From: Alloscardovia theropitheci
GTDB taxonomy: Bacteria; Actinomycetota; Actinomycetes; Actinomycetales; Bifidobacteriaceae
NCBI RefSeq assembly: GCF_004332295.1
Contig: NZ_RXLP01000023.1
Coordinates: 62,001-126,000, forward strand
DNA length: 64,000 bases
Direction: 5' to 3'
Shown: positions 8,716 through 18,855 of the stretch, piece by piece
How positions within the stretch are numbered: position 1 is the first letter of the stretch
How the letters are laid out: every line of letters starts with the position of its first letter
Notes under the pieces: model-generated
The model's input: only the letters and a program-made list of their open reading frames with translations
What the model was told of the DNA's origin: nothing
The model's database searches: none
Made by a program: the position numbers and the translations under genes

Positions 8716-9113
8716 TGGAGTCGCCGGGAATTGAACCCGGGTCCGATGACCGTACCTCTAGCCTTCTACGTGTGTAGTTTGCTGGCCTTATGGCAATTTT
8801 TCTTCCTCAAACATCGTCGCAAACCACGGTTTGCAGGAATAGTTGCAGTTAAAGTCCCTGAAGTTTCCTGAAACTCAAAACCTCAGGCAAGTCTTTTAAA
8901 CGACGCTCAGCATCTCCCCAAAGACATGAGAGAGTGAACGGAGTTGAAAACTCAGCTGGTTAATCCTAGCGCGAAGCTTAGGCAGCGAGTGCAAACTCAG
9001 TGCGGTTAGATTTAGCACTTATTTTTTACAGGTGGCACGTTAACGAGCGGACCCCTGCGTTCTCGACACGCTTCTCTACAGCGAACAGATCACCGTCGAA
9101 ACCGATCGACCCC
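8716..9113 (-). ncRNA. ssrA: tmRNA (SsrA)
   Basis: Transfer-messenger RNA that rescues stalled ribosomes and tags unfinished proteins for degradation. The 5' end GGGGTCG (from 9113) pairs with the 3' CGACTCC to form the acceptor stem, and the T-arm GGGTTCAATTCCC is intact. The tag reading frame runs from GCT at 9016 to TAA at 8978 and encodes AKSNRTEFALAA, a bifidobacterial-type tag ending in the protease signal ALAA. The terminal CCA is not encoded (the base after the discriminator A begins CGA), so it must be added after transcription. TATAAC at 9121-9126 is a good -10 box, 7 bases upstream of the first base. The length of about 398 bases is normal. Confidence 0.97.
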
Positions 9114-9358
9114 GTATTTGGTTATAGAACCTCACGCGCGTAATGCGCACGTATATAGTATACACAAGTTCATCGCAAAAGAAACTCCGGTATGGAAGTT
9201 TGTGCACTGAGCGAAAGTTGATTTCGCGTTCAAAGAACGAAAAGCTAAGCCAACAATAATCAGCTCATTCCTTTAGCATTCCTTTAACTCCCCGTAATGC
9301 GCCCCTGTCGTATCCTAACGCGCCTTAGCCGCGCATGCGCATCATCTGCCTTAGCGGT

Positions 9359-10426
9359 TTATCGAATAATTGGTCTTGCTGGCGCAGAGACATCGATTAT
9401 CATTTGACTCGAGCCTTCAGCTTGGAGCTGCTGAATTATCTTTGCTACGATTTGCTGCTTCGAATCCATATTCGATGAGTTTCCCCATACGATTGTATAA
9501 CCTGAGCTCAGTACTGTCGTAATTGAATCCTGAGTATTTGCAGTTGTCGACACTACTTGTGAACGAGTGCCTGCATCAAGAGCTGCTAAGACCGCGATAC
9601 TTTGCAAAACAGTTTCATTGCGCAAACCGCTTTTTACTGTAGGCACGTTAATCACAGGAATCCCCGCCGATGCTTCATTAACCGTTGCTATCTGTTGAGC
9701 CTTGGCATCAACTGCTACATAATTTTTTTTATCTTGTGCATACAGCAATGCTGTAGGAGTTTCCTCAGTAATTGTCACATTAATCCCATGAGGGAACTGC
9801 TTACTCACTTCAGCCTTGCCTACGCCTGGGATGGAATCAATACTATTTTCAAGCTGAGATTCGGAGACGAGGATCAACGATTTTCCAATAGTATCGTTCG
9901 TATAACGTTGAATTTGCTCAACTTTCACCCATGTTTGCATACCCGTGATATGGATTTCCTGAGAATTAACCTTCAACCATGGTGAAAATATAAGCGCCCA
10001 TACCGCAAAAATCACCACACCAAGACTAAGTACTGCTATAGCTATGCGAAGAATCCAATACCGTCTGCTCGCTACTCGCTGCTCTTTTTTACGTTCATTA
10101 AAATCAACTACTTTTGACCTCGGGCGTGCCTGAAATTCCTTGTTAATATTGGCTTCGATTCCTTCAGAAGCAGGCTGTAGCCTCTCTGGATCAACAAAAT
10201 TATCTGCAAGACTTGAAGCACTCACTACACGTGGAGAACGATTATTCTGGTTCTGCTTAGCTTGAGAGCTTCTGGTCGAACGAGCATTCCATGGTTCAGA
10301 AGCCCGTGAATCCTCCTTGTGCGCACTTGTATGGGAAGAAACCGTGCGTGATGAGGTTGACGATGATGAGGCTGATGATGACGTAGATCGCGAAGAAACA
10401 GAACGTGCTCGTTTATCTTTCGACAT
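9359..10426 (-). CDS. ftsQ: Cell division protein FtsQ/DivIB
   Basis: Bitopic divisome protein that links the septal synthase complex. The 355 residues comprise a Ser/Arg-rich cytoplasmic tail of about 120, a single membrane helix (ILRIAIAVLSLGVVIFAVWA), then the POTRA domain (VNSQEIHITGMQTWVKVEQI and GKSLILV) and a beta domain with EETPTALLYA. It is the last gene of the dcw operon, 22 bases after murC. About 245 bases lie between it and the tmRNA start, and no clear terminator is visible there. The long Ser/Thr/Arg N-terminus is typical of actinobacterial FtsQ and may be phosphorylated; that is inference. Confidence 0.93.
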   Translation of the reverse strand: MSKDKRARSVSSRSTSSSASSSSTSSRTVSSHTSAHKEDSRASEPWNARSTRSSQAKQNQNNRSPRVVSASSLADNFVDPERLQPASEGIEANINKEFQARPRSKVVDFNERKKEQRVASRRYWILRIAIAVLSLGVVIFAVWALIFSPWLKVNSQEIHITGMQTWVKVEQIQRYTNDTIGKSLILVSESQLENSIDSIPGVGKAEVSKQFPHGINVTITEETPTALLYAQDKKNYVAVDAKAQQIATVNEASAGIPVINVPTVKSGLRNETVLQSIAVLAALDAGTRSQVVSTTANTQDSITTVLSSGYTIVWGNSSNMDSKQQIVAKIIQQLQAEGSSQMIIDVSAPARPIIR

Positions 10427-10448
10427 ATGCTATTAACTCCTAGAGCCG

Positions 10449-11954
10449 CTACGCTTTGCGAGCGCTGAGTTGTTCAACGATTACATCAGCCATATTCGTA
10501 ATAGAACCCGCTCCTACAGTGAAAATGACATCATGAGGTTGCGCAGTCTTAGAAAGATACTGCGCTGCTTCATTCATATCATCTATTGCGCGGATAGATA
10601 TCTCAATTCCAGTTTCTCGCGCTGCTTGAGGAATGGTATCAGCTGTTACATCTGGCCAATCCTTTTGGAATTCACGAGCTGGATAAATTCCAGTAACTAT
10701 AGCTTCATCCGCTAACGATAGAGCCTTAGCAAATTCCTGTGCAAAGTAATGTGTGCGGGAGAAAAGATGCGGCTGGAAGAGGACGCGAATACGCTCATCA
10801 GGATAGCGTACCCGAGCAGCCTCCATAAGTGCAGCAACTTCGGTTGGATGATGCGCATAATCATCAACCACAGTTACATCATCAACAATGCCCTTAATAT
10901 CAAAACGACGAGCTGCGCCACGAAAATCATCAAGAGCACGAGCTGCTTCATCAGGTTTAATCCCCACAAGTAATGTTGCTATCAGGGCCGCAGTAGCGTT
11001 GCGTACATTATGCATACCAGGGACACGAATATGTGCATGAATCATATCCGTTCCATATCGTTCAAGCCAACGGATAGAGAAGTCTTGTCCCCCATCAAAC
11101 GTACTGCGATTATCGGTCTGAATGTATACGACCTGAGCGAATTTCATGGTTAACTCAGGATTCGTAGTATAAACAATTGCTTGCTTTCGCTCTTCATCAT
11201 TTAAGGAACGAATGACACTCAATGCGCCTTCATCATCTGCACATGCAACCACATGTCCTGTAGCATTTTGAGCATGACGAACGAAAGCCTGTGTGAATGC
11301 CTGAGCATCCCCATAATGGTCAAGATGATCCGGCTCGACATTTGTAATAACAGCAATGTATGGATGGTATTTGATGAAGCTCCCGTCTGATTCATCTGCC
11401 TCAGCTACGAAAATCTCGCCTTTACCAGCATGACCTCCGTCTTTCAAGCCTTCTGGCGTATGAATCGACCCGCCAATAGCAAAACTTGGATCTCCTAGCT
11501 CTGCTTTTCCTGCGCTCGTACAAATCTGCGCAATCATTGCACTCGTAGTTGTCTTTCCATGTGCACCAGCAACGGTAATAGACTTCTTTTGGGCCATGAG
11601 AGCAGCAAGAATATCTGAACGATGCATAAGCAGGATTCCTTGCTCAACTGCATGCACGATTTCTGGATTATCAGGTTTAATTGCTGATGAGTATACAACG
11701 ATTGATGCACCATCAACGTTAGAGGCAGATTGACCTTCAAAAATGGTAGCACCAAGGCTCTCAAGCCTATCGGTTTTCGCATTGCGATGTGCATCTGAAC
11801 CAGTAACTGTAATTCCTTGTTCAAGAAGCATTTCAGCAAGCACACTCATTCCTGCGCCGCCGATGCCAATAAAATGCACGCGATGCCACGATGTAATGTC
11901 CACGCTGTCATAATCAATTGGCTGATATGTAGGGTCCAAAATAATCTGTTCCAT
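10449..11954 (-). CDS. murC: UDP-N-acetylmuramate--L-alanine ligase
   Basis: First ligase of the peptidoglycan stem peptide: it adds L-Ala to UDP-MurNAc using ATP in the cytoplasm. The 501 residues show the N-terminal nucleotide-sugar fold (HFIGIGGAGMSVLAEML), the ATP loop GAHGKTTTSAMIAQ, the NVEPDHLDHYGD segment with the conserved His, and the C-terminal domain with DDYAHHPTEVAAL. A GAGGAG site lies about a dozen bases before the ATG, a long spacing. It follows murG by 19 bases. It is full length for the family with no missing motif. Confidence 0.97.
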   Translation of the reverse strand: MEQIILDPTYQPIDYDSVDITSWHRVHFIGIGGAGMSVLAEMLLEQGITVTGSDAHRNAKTDRLESLGATIFEGQSASNVDGASIVVYSSAIKPDNPEIVHAVEQGILLMHRSDILAALMAQKKSITVAGAHGKTTTSAMIAQICTSAGKAELGDPSFAIGGSIHTPEGLKDGGHAGKGEIFVAEADESDGSFIKYHPYIAVITNVEPDHLDHYGDAQAFTQAFVRHAQNATGHVVACADDEGALSVIRSLNDEERKQAIVYTTNPELTMKFAQVVYIQTDNRSTFDGGQDFSIRWLERYGTDMIHAHIRVPGMHNVRNATAALIATLLVGIKPDEAARALDDFRGAARRFDIKGIVDDVTVVDDYAHHPTEVAALMEAARVRYPDERIRVLFQPHLFSRTHYFAQEFAKALSLADEAIVTGIYPAREFQKDWPDVTADTIPQAARETGIEISIRAIDDMNEAAQYLSKTAQPHDVIFTVGAGSITNMADVIVEQLSARKA

Positions 11955-11973
11955 TATTATTTATTTCTCCTCA

Positions 11974-13164
11974 TTACTTGCGCGCTTGACGTGCTTTTTC
12001 TAGAACAATGCGAGCCATGGTTTGAGCAGCATCACGTTTACCATAGTCCCACGCAATGGCACTCATTTCTTCAAGCCGTTGTGAGTTATTAATAAGTTCG
12101 ATGATATTCGAGTTAATCCACTCGGCATTGAATCGACTATCGTCAACAATTATGCCACCACCCAACTGGGCAACCGGTTGAGCATTGTACACTTGCTCAC
12201 CATTTCCTATAGGCAAAGGGACATACACAGCTGGCGTACCTAAAGCAGTCAATTCTGCTACCGTTCCTGCACCAGAACGACAAATAACCAAATCAGCTGC
12301 GGCCATCACAGCATCCATACCTTCCCAGTACTCACTGATATGGTATGAACCACGCTCAAAGCTGCCCAATTCAACAATCTCTTGCGGATCGATGAGCTGC
12401 TCAAGAGTATCCCGTACTGCTTGTGATTTGCCTTTTCCTGTTAGATGAATAATCTGAGCTGTCTTAATTAATTCAGCGGCTGCTTGCGATACAGCGGTGT
12501 TAAGGCTCAGAGCCCCCAAAGAACCGCCAGTTACAGCAATAATTGGTTTATCAGGATTAAGTCCAAGTTCAAGAGCTGCTTCCCGTTTCGCCTCACGTCG
12601 ATTAATTTCGAGACTGTCTGCACGATGAGCAATCGCACTGCGAAGTGGTAATCCTACTCGCTCCACTCGGGTGTTTCCATGAGCTTCAATACCGCAATTG
12701 TCGTACGTTAAACCAACAAAATCAGCCCATCTAGCCCCTAATTTATTTGCCATACCGGCACGAGCATTTTGCTCGTGGATGACTACTGGGAGCTTCATAG
12801 ATCTCGCTTGTACATATGCTGGAGCTGATGCATAACCTCCTACTCCAACGACGACGTCTGCTTGTCGTTTCGTCAGAATTTCTTTGACAGAGGAGAGCTG
12901 CTTCATGAATTTCGATGGGAAGAGGAACGTTTGCGCATTAATAGATCGAGGGAAAGGAACCTTCTCGATTGTGTCGAGTTCAAATCCTGCTTCTGGAACC
13001 AACCGTGCTTCAAGACCCACCACAGTTCCGATAATAGAAATCTGCGCGTTTGGTTCCACGTCTCGAATGTGCTGAGCGATGCTCAGTAACGGATTGACGT
13101 GTCCTGCTGTACCACCGCCAGCGAGAACGATATGAAGAGGTTCCGATTGATTCATATTTTCCAT
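11974..13164 (-). CDS. murG: UDP-GlcNAc:undecaprenyl-PP-MurNAc-pentapeptide GlcNAc transferase
   Basis: Peripheral membrane GT28 glycosyltransferase that converts lipid I to lipid II. It contains the N-terminal glycine-rich loop HIVLAGGGTAGHVNPLLS, HEQNARAGMANKLGAR, the donor-site GGSLGALSLN and the C-terminal CRSGAGTVAELTALGTPAVYVPLP. The 396-residue length is normal. The start could equally be the ATG at 13155, three codons in. About 116 bases separate it from ftsW, the largest gap inside the operon; I see no promoter or terminator in that gap. Confidence 0.96.
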   Translation of the reverse strand: MENMNQSEPLHIVLAGGGTAGHVNPLLSIAQHIRDVEPNAQISIIGTVVGLEARLVPEAGFELDTIEKVPFPRSINAQTFLFPSKFMKQLSSVKEILTKRQADVVVGVGGYASAPAYVQARSMKLPVVIHEQNARAGMANKLGARWADFVGLTYDNCGIEAHGNTRVERVGLPLRSAIAHRADSLEINRREAKREAALELGLNPDKPIIAVTGGSLGALSLNTAVSQAAAELIKTAQIIHLTGKGKSQAVRDTLEQLIDPQEIVELGSFERGSYHISEYWEGMDAVMAAADLVICRSGAGTVAELTALGTPAVYVPLPIGNGEQVYNAQPVAQLGGGIIVDDSRFNAEWINSNIIELINNSQRLEEMSAIAWDYGKRDAAQTMARIVLEKARQARK

Positions 13165-13280
13165 TATGTCGCTACCATTCTACCGAGTGAATATTTTCAT
13201 GTACCCGTGTTGCATCATCTGCAAGCAATCACTTCAAAGCTAAACGTTATCTCGAAGTATGCCGTATTCATATGTCACGT

Positions 13281-14642
13281 CTACCGACGGATACGGCTAG
13301 ACCTCACGTCTTCTTGTTCTCGCGCAAAACGTATACACACCCCTGCACCAGCAAGACACATAACCAGCGCAGATCCACCCGCAGAAATAAACGGTAGCGG
13401 AAGGCCCATAACTGGAAGAATACCAAGCACAACCGCAATGTTAATAAAAGATTGCGCAGCAAACCATGATCCAATGCACATAAGAACCATTTGCATATAA
13501 ATATTTTGGTGACGTAGAGATAAATTAATTATCGACCAAGCCATGATAACGATGAAGAGAATAACAACTAACGCACCCAAGAAGCCGAGTTCTTCGCCGA
13601 TAATAGCGAAAATATAATCATTATCTTGAGCTGGAAGATATGACTTCTCACGAGAATTTCCCAGTCCCACACCAGTAAGACCCCCAGTAGCCAATGCATA
13701 GTCACCATGCAAGGACTGGAAACAGATACCTGCTGATTGAGAAGCCTCTCGAGTAGAACATCCACCATAAGTAGCTTGGATACGCGCCCAACGGTTTGAG
13801 CTTCCGCGAACCATGATAAGGAAGATAATCGCTATGCCCGGAATCCCCACTCCAAAAATGTACTTAAGAGGGAAACCAGAAATAAGTAAAGATACGCCAA
13901 TAATAATGCCCACAACTATTGCGGTTCCAAGATCCTTACCTAGTCCAACTAATCCAACAGCAACAGCAAAACCGAAAATTGTAGACAAATAAGGTCTCAC
14001 GTCAAATTTTTCTGTACGCTTCTTATCTGCTTCTTTTTTGGCAAGAAGCAGTGCGTGCGGAAGCCACAGGCACAAAGCAAATTTCAAGATCTCTGCTGGC
14101 TGAAAACGCAATGGTCCAAGAATAAGCCAACCGGTATTACCACCTGCACTCGAACCAAGCGGAGTCAAGGTAAGTGCCTGTAGAACCAGCGCGAAGAACA
14201 TCACGATAGTGCTCAATCGGCGTATCCAGCTTGCCTTGAGGAATTGAGCTCCTACAAGGAGCACTGCACCCATTACAGCAAAACTGCCTTGTCTAAGAAG
14301 GTTTGACCATACCGATTGATTCGTTCCAGCGAGTTTGGCAGTCGAACTTGAAAAGACCATAACCAAACCAAAAATCGTCAAAACGACTACACTAATAACA
14401 AGTCCCCAATAGCTAGCAACCGGATTGAAGATAATTCTCCAGCCAGTGTAATCCGCTCGTTGATTGCTCTCATTATGCTCTAAACGTGAGCCAGCGGTTA
14501 AGAACGATATGCTGCGATCTACCCAAGAACTCGTTCCTTTCTTAGACGATGCGCTCCTCGATGGAGACTTTGTGTTGCTCATTGGTTTCTCAAATCCACG
14601 AGTACGTTGCTGTGTATTTCTTGATTGCTGTCTACTCGACAT
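13281..14642 (-). CDS. ftsW: SEDS-family septal peptidoglycan polymerase FtsW
   Basis: Multi-pass membrane glycosyltransferase that polymerises lipid II at the septum with FtsI. The 453 residues begin with a basic, Ser-rich cytoplasmic tail of about 75, then roughly ten membrane segments. Family motifs include FSSSTAKLAG, FQPAEILKFALCLWLP, GKDLGTAIVVG, GDYALATGGLTGVGLGNSREK, YLPAQDNDYIFAIIGEELGFLG and the final GLPLPFISAGGSALV. The 5' end overlaps the murD stop by 11 bases, which implies coupled translation. Confidence 0.96.
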   Translation of the reverse strand: MSSRQQSRNTQQRTRGFEKPMSNTKSPSRSASSKKGTSSWVDRSISFLTAGSRLEHNESNQRADYTGWRIIFNPVASYWGLVISVVVLTIFGLVMVFSSSTAKLAGTNQSVWSNLLRQGSFAVMGAVLLVGAQFLKASWIRRLSTIVMFFALVLQALTLTPLGSSAGGNTGWLILGPLRFQPAEILKFALCLWLPHALLLAKKEADKKRTEKFDVRPYLSTIFGFAVAVGLVGLGKDLGTAIVVGIIIGVSLLISGFPLKYIFGVGIPGIAIIFLIMVRGSSNRWARIQATYGGCSTREASQSAGICFQSLHGDYALATGGLTGVGLGNSREKSYLPAQDNDYIFAIIGEELGFLGALVVILFIVIMAWSIINLSLRHQNIYMQMVLMCIGSWFAAQSFINIAVVLGILPVMGLPLPFISAGGSALVMCLAGAGVCIRFAREQEDVRSSRIRR

Positions 14643-16086
14643 GTGTATTTACCCATTCTTGAGCATACTGAGCAAATTGATTTCCTCGGTCTGCATATGA
14701 AACGAATTGATCCATAGATGCACACGCTGGAGCCATTAAAACGACATTTCCAGCTTGCGCTAGACGAGCACACGCTTCTACTGCTTGCTTCATAATAGGC
14801 TTAGTTTCAGCAGTTTCTGGGTCGATGAGCACAACAGGAATCTCAGGTGCATAATCTTTTAATGCATCAATCATAGGCTGCTGATCAACACCGATAATGA
14901 CTGCAGCTCTGATCTTAGATTTCTGAGTCTTGATAAGATCACTAAATTCAGAACCCTTTGCCAAACCACCAGCAATCCACACAACAGATTTATCAGCAAA
15001 ACTACTGAGTGAGGCTGCAGCAGCATGAGAATTTGTTGCTTTCGAATCATCGACAAACCGTACACTACCATTGCTGGTATGCCAAGTTGCTACAGTTTCA
15101 ATACGATGTCCACTAGGAGCAAATTCTTGCAAAGCACTGATTGCCACATGAGTATCTATCCCTGCTCCCAAGCTCAACGATAAGGCGCATAATGCATCCG
15201 CAAGAAGATGAGGATAAATTGTCCCGTCAGGTTCTGTTAGATGCGTAAACGATGTAATCGGAGCTAAGCGTTCTTGTAACGTTGGTAATTCGCTCCGGTT
15301 AACTATCCAACCGTTATCGACCCCAATCTCACCAACAGCAGGATTGCGTAAAGTGAATCCGATAAACACCGGCTTATTCACTTCCTCAGCTTCCCCAGCT
15401 TCCTCGGACTCGACTTTCTCCTTGGCTTTCATTGCTAAACGCGTAACGCGCTCATCATCCGCATTGTATACGACAGCTTTTTTCGCCCGGTTATACACTT
15501 TCGCTTTATCTGCCGCATAATTATCGAATCCACCATGCCAATCAAGATGGTCATCGGCAAGATTTGTTATTGCAGCACAGTCAAGCTCAAGCGAATTCGT
15601 GTAATGCATTTGGAATGAGCTCAATTCAACAGTTAACGTATCAAGAGCTGTATCAATTCCTGCTTGAGAAATAGGATTGCCAATGTTTCCAACGGCCTGG
15701 CTGTGACGTCCAGCAGCTTGCATAATGGAATTTGTCATCTCAGTGGTAGTCGTTTTACCGTTCGTACCGGTAATCCCTATCCATACTTGAGATCTCGTCA
15801 ATTCGTTTTCATTATGTAATTTCCAAGCGAGTTCGACATCACTGATCACAGGTACCCCAGCTTGAGTAGCTTTCAGAATAAAGCCAGTGGTCGGTTTAAA
15901 ACCAGGCGATGTAATTACCGCTTGAATATCCGCATAATTAAACGACTCATTGGAAATCTCGTCAATTCGATAATCTGCTGGCTTATTATCATCAGCAGTC
16001 AGCACACGCTCGCCTCGAGATTCCAATACGTTTTTGGCGCTATTTCCAGAAACACCAAGCCCAACGATGAGATATGCTTTCTCCAT
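14632..16086 (-). CDS. murD: UDP-N-acetylmuramoylalanine--D-glutamate ligase
   Basis: Second stem-peptide ligase; it adds D-Glu in the cytoplasm. The 484 residues show the N-terminal LIVGLGVSGNSAKNVLESRG, the ATP loop GITGTNGKTTTTEM, NLADDHLDWHGGFDNYAADK with the catalytic-site His, and the C-terminal VDDSKATNSHAAAASL and APACASMDQF. An acidic insertion around VESEEAGEAEEVNKP in the central domain is unusual but is not at a catalytic motif. A stretch of three short tandem repeats separates it from mraY. Confidence 0.96.
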   Translation of the reverse strand: MEKAYLIVGLGVSGNSAKNVLESRGERVLTADDNKPADYRIDEISNESFNYADIQAVITSPGFKPTTGFILKATQAGVPVISDVELAWKLHNENELTRSQVWIGITGTNGKTTTTEMTNSIMQAAGRHSQAVGNIGNPISQAGIDTALDTLTVELSSFQMHYTNSLELDCAAITNLADDHLDWHGGFDNYAADKAKVYNRAKKAVVYNADDERVTRLAMKAKEKVESEEAGEAEEVNKPVFIGFTLRNPAVGEIGVDNGWIVNRSELPTLQERLAPITSFTHLTEPDGTIYPHLLADALCALSLSLGAGIDTHVAISALQEFAPSGHRIETVATWHTSNGSVRFVDDSKATNSHAAAASLSSFADKSVVWIAGGLAKGSEFSDLIKTQKSKIRAAVIIGVDQQPMIDALKDYAPEIPVVLIDPETAETKPIMKQAVEACARLAQAGNVVLMAPACASMDQFVSYADRGNQFAQYAQEWVNTHVE

Positions 16087-16100
16087 TTTATTCCTCGAAT

Positions 16101-16140
16101 GCTTTTATATATGTGCTTTTATATATGTGCTTTTATATGT
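16101..16140. repeat. 14-base tandem repeat between mraY and murD
   Basis: Two exact copies of GCTTTTATATATGT followed by a 12-base shortened copy, in the intercistronic gap of the dcw operon. Its copy number could vary by slippage. No stem or promoter is apparent. Confidence 0.7.
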
Positions 16141-16164
16141 GTGACGGTAATACGATTGTATATA

Positions 16165-17259
16165 TTAAATTCCAGATCGAATGACCCAATCTAGGTAGAA
16201 AATAACTAATGCGATAATGACACACACCATTTCTATCATCCAGAAACGGACAACTACTTTATTTTCTGACCACCCTTTAAGCTCATAATGATGATGAATT
16301 GGTGCCATTTTGAATACTCTTTTATGGAATACTTTGAAGGAAAATATTTGGATAACATCTGATACAGTTTCCCAGACGAAAAGTGCCCCAAGCATGACGG
16401 CTAAGACTTCTGTATGCGTTGCAATAGAAAGAGCTGCAAATAATCCACCTAATGCAAGCGAACCAGTATCTCCCATAAAAATAGTTGCTGGGTTGGAATT
16501 AAACCACAAGAATCCAAAGCATGCTGCCACAGCGCACAGGGCGATAATAGTCAAATCTTGAGGATCCTGGACAGTATAACTGTATGAGTTTGGAAGAGGA
16601 ACGCGATGATATGTCTGCCACATGCCGATGATGGCGAACCCTAAGAAAGCAACCATCGAACTTCCAGATGCAAGACCGTCTAGTCCGTCGGTGAGATTGA
16701 TTGCATTAGTCCATGCAGCAATAAGAAGATTTACCCAAATAATGAAGAGAATTGCAGAAAGTATTGTACCCAAATTCTCAAAACTAATAAATGGCTTTTC
16801 GATAAAAGTAATACCCGAATGAGCAGATACTTGCCCATCTGGCGTTTGGATAGTCAAAGAGAGAATGGCGTAAATTGTAGCAACTGCGATCTGACCGATG
16901 AGCTTTGCGTGGATAGTTAAGCCTTCATTTTGCTTTTTAGCTACCTTTGCGAAATCATCAATAAAGCCAAGCAAACCCATAGAAAGCATAACAAAGAGCA
17001 CAAGAATTGCATTCACAGATGGTGCTTTACCAAGAGCAATTGCACGGTACAATGCAGACGCAAGCCAACCAAAGACGATAGCGATATTTATAACAATCCC
17101 GCCCATAGTCGGTGTCCCGCGCTTAACCATATGCGACTGAGGACCGTCTTGGCGAATGTACTGACCATAATGCAAATCAGTAATAATATTGGTCACAATT
17201 GGTGTACCAATAAAGGTAATCACCAAAGATACCGCTAGACCGATAAGTACCGCAATCAT
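16165..17259 (-). CDS. mraY: Phospho-N-acetylmuramoyl-pentapeptide transferase
   Basis: Integral membrane enzyme that makes lipid I from UDP-MurNAc-pentapeptide and undecaprenyl phosphate. The 364 residues hold about ten membrane helices and the family motifs: GTPTMGGIVINIA, LLGFIDDFAKV (paired Asp), NAINLTDGLDGLASG, FMGDTGSLALGG, and the His motif MAPIHHHYELKGWSE. It starts 18 bases after the murF stop; GGAGGAG stands about ten bases ahead of its ATG. Confidence 0.97.
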   Translation of the reverse strand: MIAVLIGLAVSLVITFIGTPIVTNIITDLHYGQYIRQDGPQSHMVKRGTPTMGGIVINIAIVFGWLASALYRAIALGKAPSVNAILVLFVMLSMGLLGFIDDFAKVAKKQNEGLTIHAKLIGQIAVATIYAILSLTIQTPDGQVSAHSGITFIEKPFISFENLGTILSAILFIIWVNLLIAAWTNAINLTDGLDGLASGSSMVAFLGFAIIGMWQTYHRVPLPNSYSYTVQDPQDLTIIALCAVAACFGFLWFNSNPATIFMGDTGSLALGGLFAALSIATHTEVLAVMLGALFVWETVSDVIQIFSFKVFHKRVFKMAPIHHHYELKGWSENKVVVRFWMIEMVCVIIALVIFYLDWVIRSGI

Positions 17260-17277
17260 AATGTGACGACTCCTCCG

Positions 17278-18855
17278 TTATTGCGCTGAATTGCCAAGCC
17301 ACCGTGAAGCTAACGCACTCAAACCAGATGCATGAGAGCCTTTAAGCAAAACCACCGTATTCTTCTCACTCGCTATCCTATCAACAATAGAATGTGCTTC
17401 ATCAATACTACTTACAAGATAAACATGTTCAGCACATTCAGTTGTATCCTGAGCATTCGTATCTTCGTTAGCATGAGCGCTCTCGCACTCCTTACCCTTT
17501 CGAACTCCGTCGGCAAGACACTGAGCTAAACGTGTCAAATTCTGATCATCGTGAGAACCTACTGCTATGACGATATCCGCGCACGAAGCGGCATATTCGC
17601 CGATTGTACGATGCGCTTCTTCTTCTGTTGGCCCGAGTTCAAGCATCGATCCCAGTACAGCTATACGCGTGAGGTCTTCAGTGTGAGATTCGAAAGATTT
17701 CAACGCATTCAAACCAGCACGCATGGAATCTGGATTTGCATTGAAAGAATCATCAATTACGGTAAAATGCGCTGCCTGAGTATCCACCGGCGCAATGTGC
17801 ATTCGATGAGGACTAATTGCTGTCATTTGTGACAAAACACTTGCTGCAATATGCTCTGGGATATCCAGACTATAGATAACACTTAAGACTGCCAAAGCGT
17901 TGTATACATTATGCTCGCCACTGATGCCCAAGCGTAATTCAAATTGAGAATTATCAGGCAAAGTCACGCTAAACATTGGACGGTTAAAGTCATCTACGCT
18001 CGTATCGGTTCCACGAGTAATTACTGAGGAAACCATTCCAGAAACTGCAGGCTTTGGCTGCTCCTGAGCATTTTTGCGACTAAACCAGATAATGCTGGAA
18101 GCTTTTGTCATGCTTGCCATAGAGCGAACGTTTTCGTCATCAGCATTAAGAATTGCTACTCCAGAACTGGACAGTGCGCGAACAATTTCTGATTTAGCAT
18201 CGCGAATGCCCTCCACGCTACCGAATCCTCCCAAATGTGCTACTCCCACCTTGAGAACGATGGAAATATCAGGAGGAGCAATTGTGGTCAAATAAGCTAT
18301 CTCACCCTGAGCAGAAGCGCCCATTTCCGCCACAAAGAAACGTGTCTTCTCATCAACCTGGAGAGCGGTTAGTGGCAAACCAATATCATTATTGAACGAT
18401 CCCTGAGGAGCAACTGTCGGAGCTAATCGCAATAAAACAGTGCTCAGCATGTCTTTTGTAGTCGTTTTCCCCACTGAGCCTGTAATCGCAATGATTGTAA
18501 ACTCATTCATGCCACGCGCAGCAAAAGCTTTGCGTTTTTCAATATTGAGTCGAGCAATATCCCCCAAGGCTTTAATAGTATCTTCTACAAGAAGCTGTGG
18601 CACACTTGCTCCATCGATAAGATGATCTACTACTGCCAGCGCTGTGTCACTGAGGTTCGACACAAAATCATGCCCATCGACATGCTCGCCCGCGATAGCT
18701 ACAAAAGCACTTGAATCATTCGATTGTCGAGAGTCGGTTGTTACTGAAGTGATAACAAAATCATCACTTTGAGGAATCTCATCAATGCGCTGGCTATCAA
18801 TATACAGTTGTCCAATTCCAGCGGTTATTAGTTCACTTACATGTGTTGAAATCAT
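17278..18855 (-). CDS. murF: UDP-MurNAc-tripeptide--D-Ala-D-Ala ligase
   Basis: Final cytoplasmic stem-peptide ligase, adding D-Ala-D-Ala. The 525 residues include the substrate domain with TTDSRQSNDSSAFVAIAGEH, the ATP loop ITGSVGKTTTKDML, NNDIGLPLTAL, GISGEHNVYNALAVLSV and the C-terminal DDSFNANPDSMRAGLN. All expected motifs are intact. Its ATG overlaps the stop of the MurE-like gene (ATGA), so the two are translationally coupled. A short insert around KECESAHANEDTNAQDTTEC near the C-terminus is not usual. Confidence 0.96.
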   Translation of the reverse strand: MISTHVSELITAGIGQLYIDSQRIDEIPQSDDFVITSVTTDSRQSNDSSAFVAIAGEHVDGHDFVSNLSDTALAVVDHLIDGASVPQLLVEDTIKALGDIARLNIEKRKAFAARGMNEFTIIAITGSVGKTTTKDMLSTVLLRLAPTVAPQGSFNNDIGLPLTALQVDEKTRFFVAEMGASAQGEIAYLTTIAPPDISIVLKVGVAHLGGFGSVEGIRDAKSEIVRALSSSGVAILNADDENVRSMASMTKASSIIWFSRKNAQEQPKPAVSGMVSSVITRGTDTSVDDFNRPMFSVTLPDNSQFELRLGISGEHNVYNALAVLSVIYSLDIPEHIAASVLSQMTAISPHRMHIAPVDTQAAHFTVIDDSFNANPDSMRAGLNALKSFESHTEDLTRIAVLGSMLELGPTEEEAHRTIGEYAASCADIVIAVGSHDDQNLTRLAQCLADGVRKGKECESAHANEDTNAQDTTECAEHVYLVSSIDEAHSIVDRIASEKNTVVLLKGSHASGLSALASRWLGNSAQ

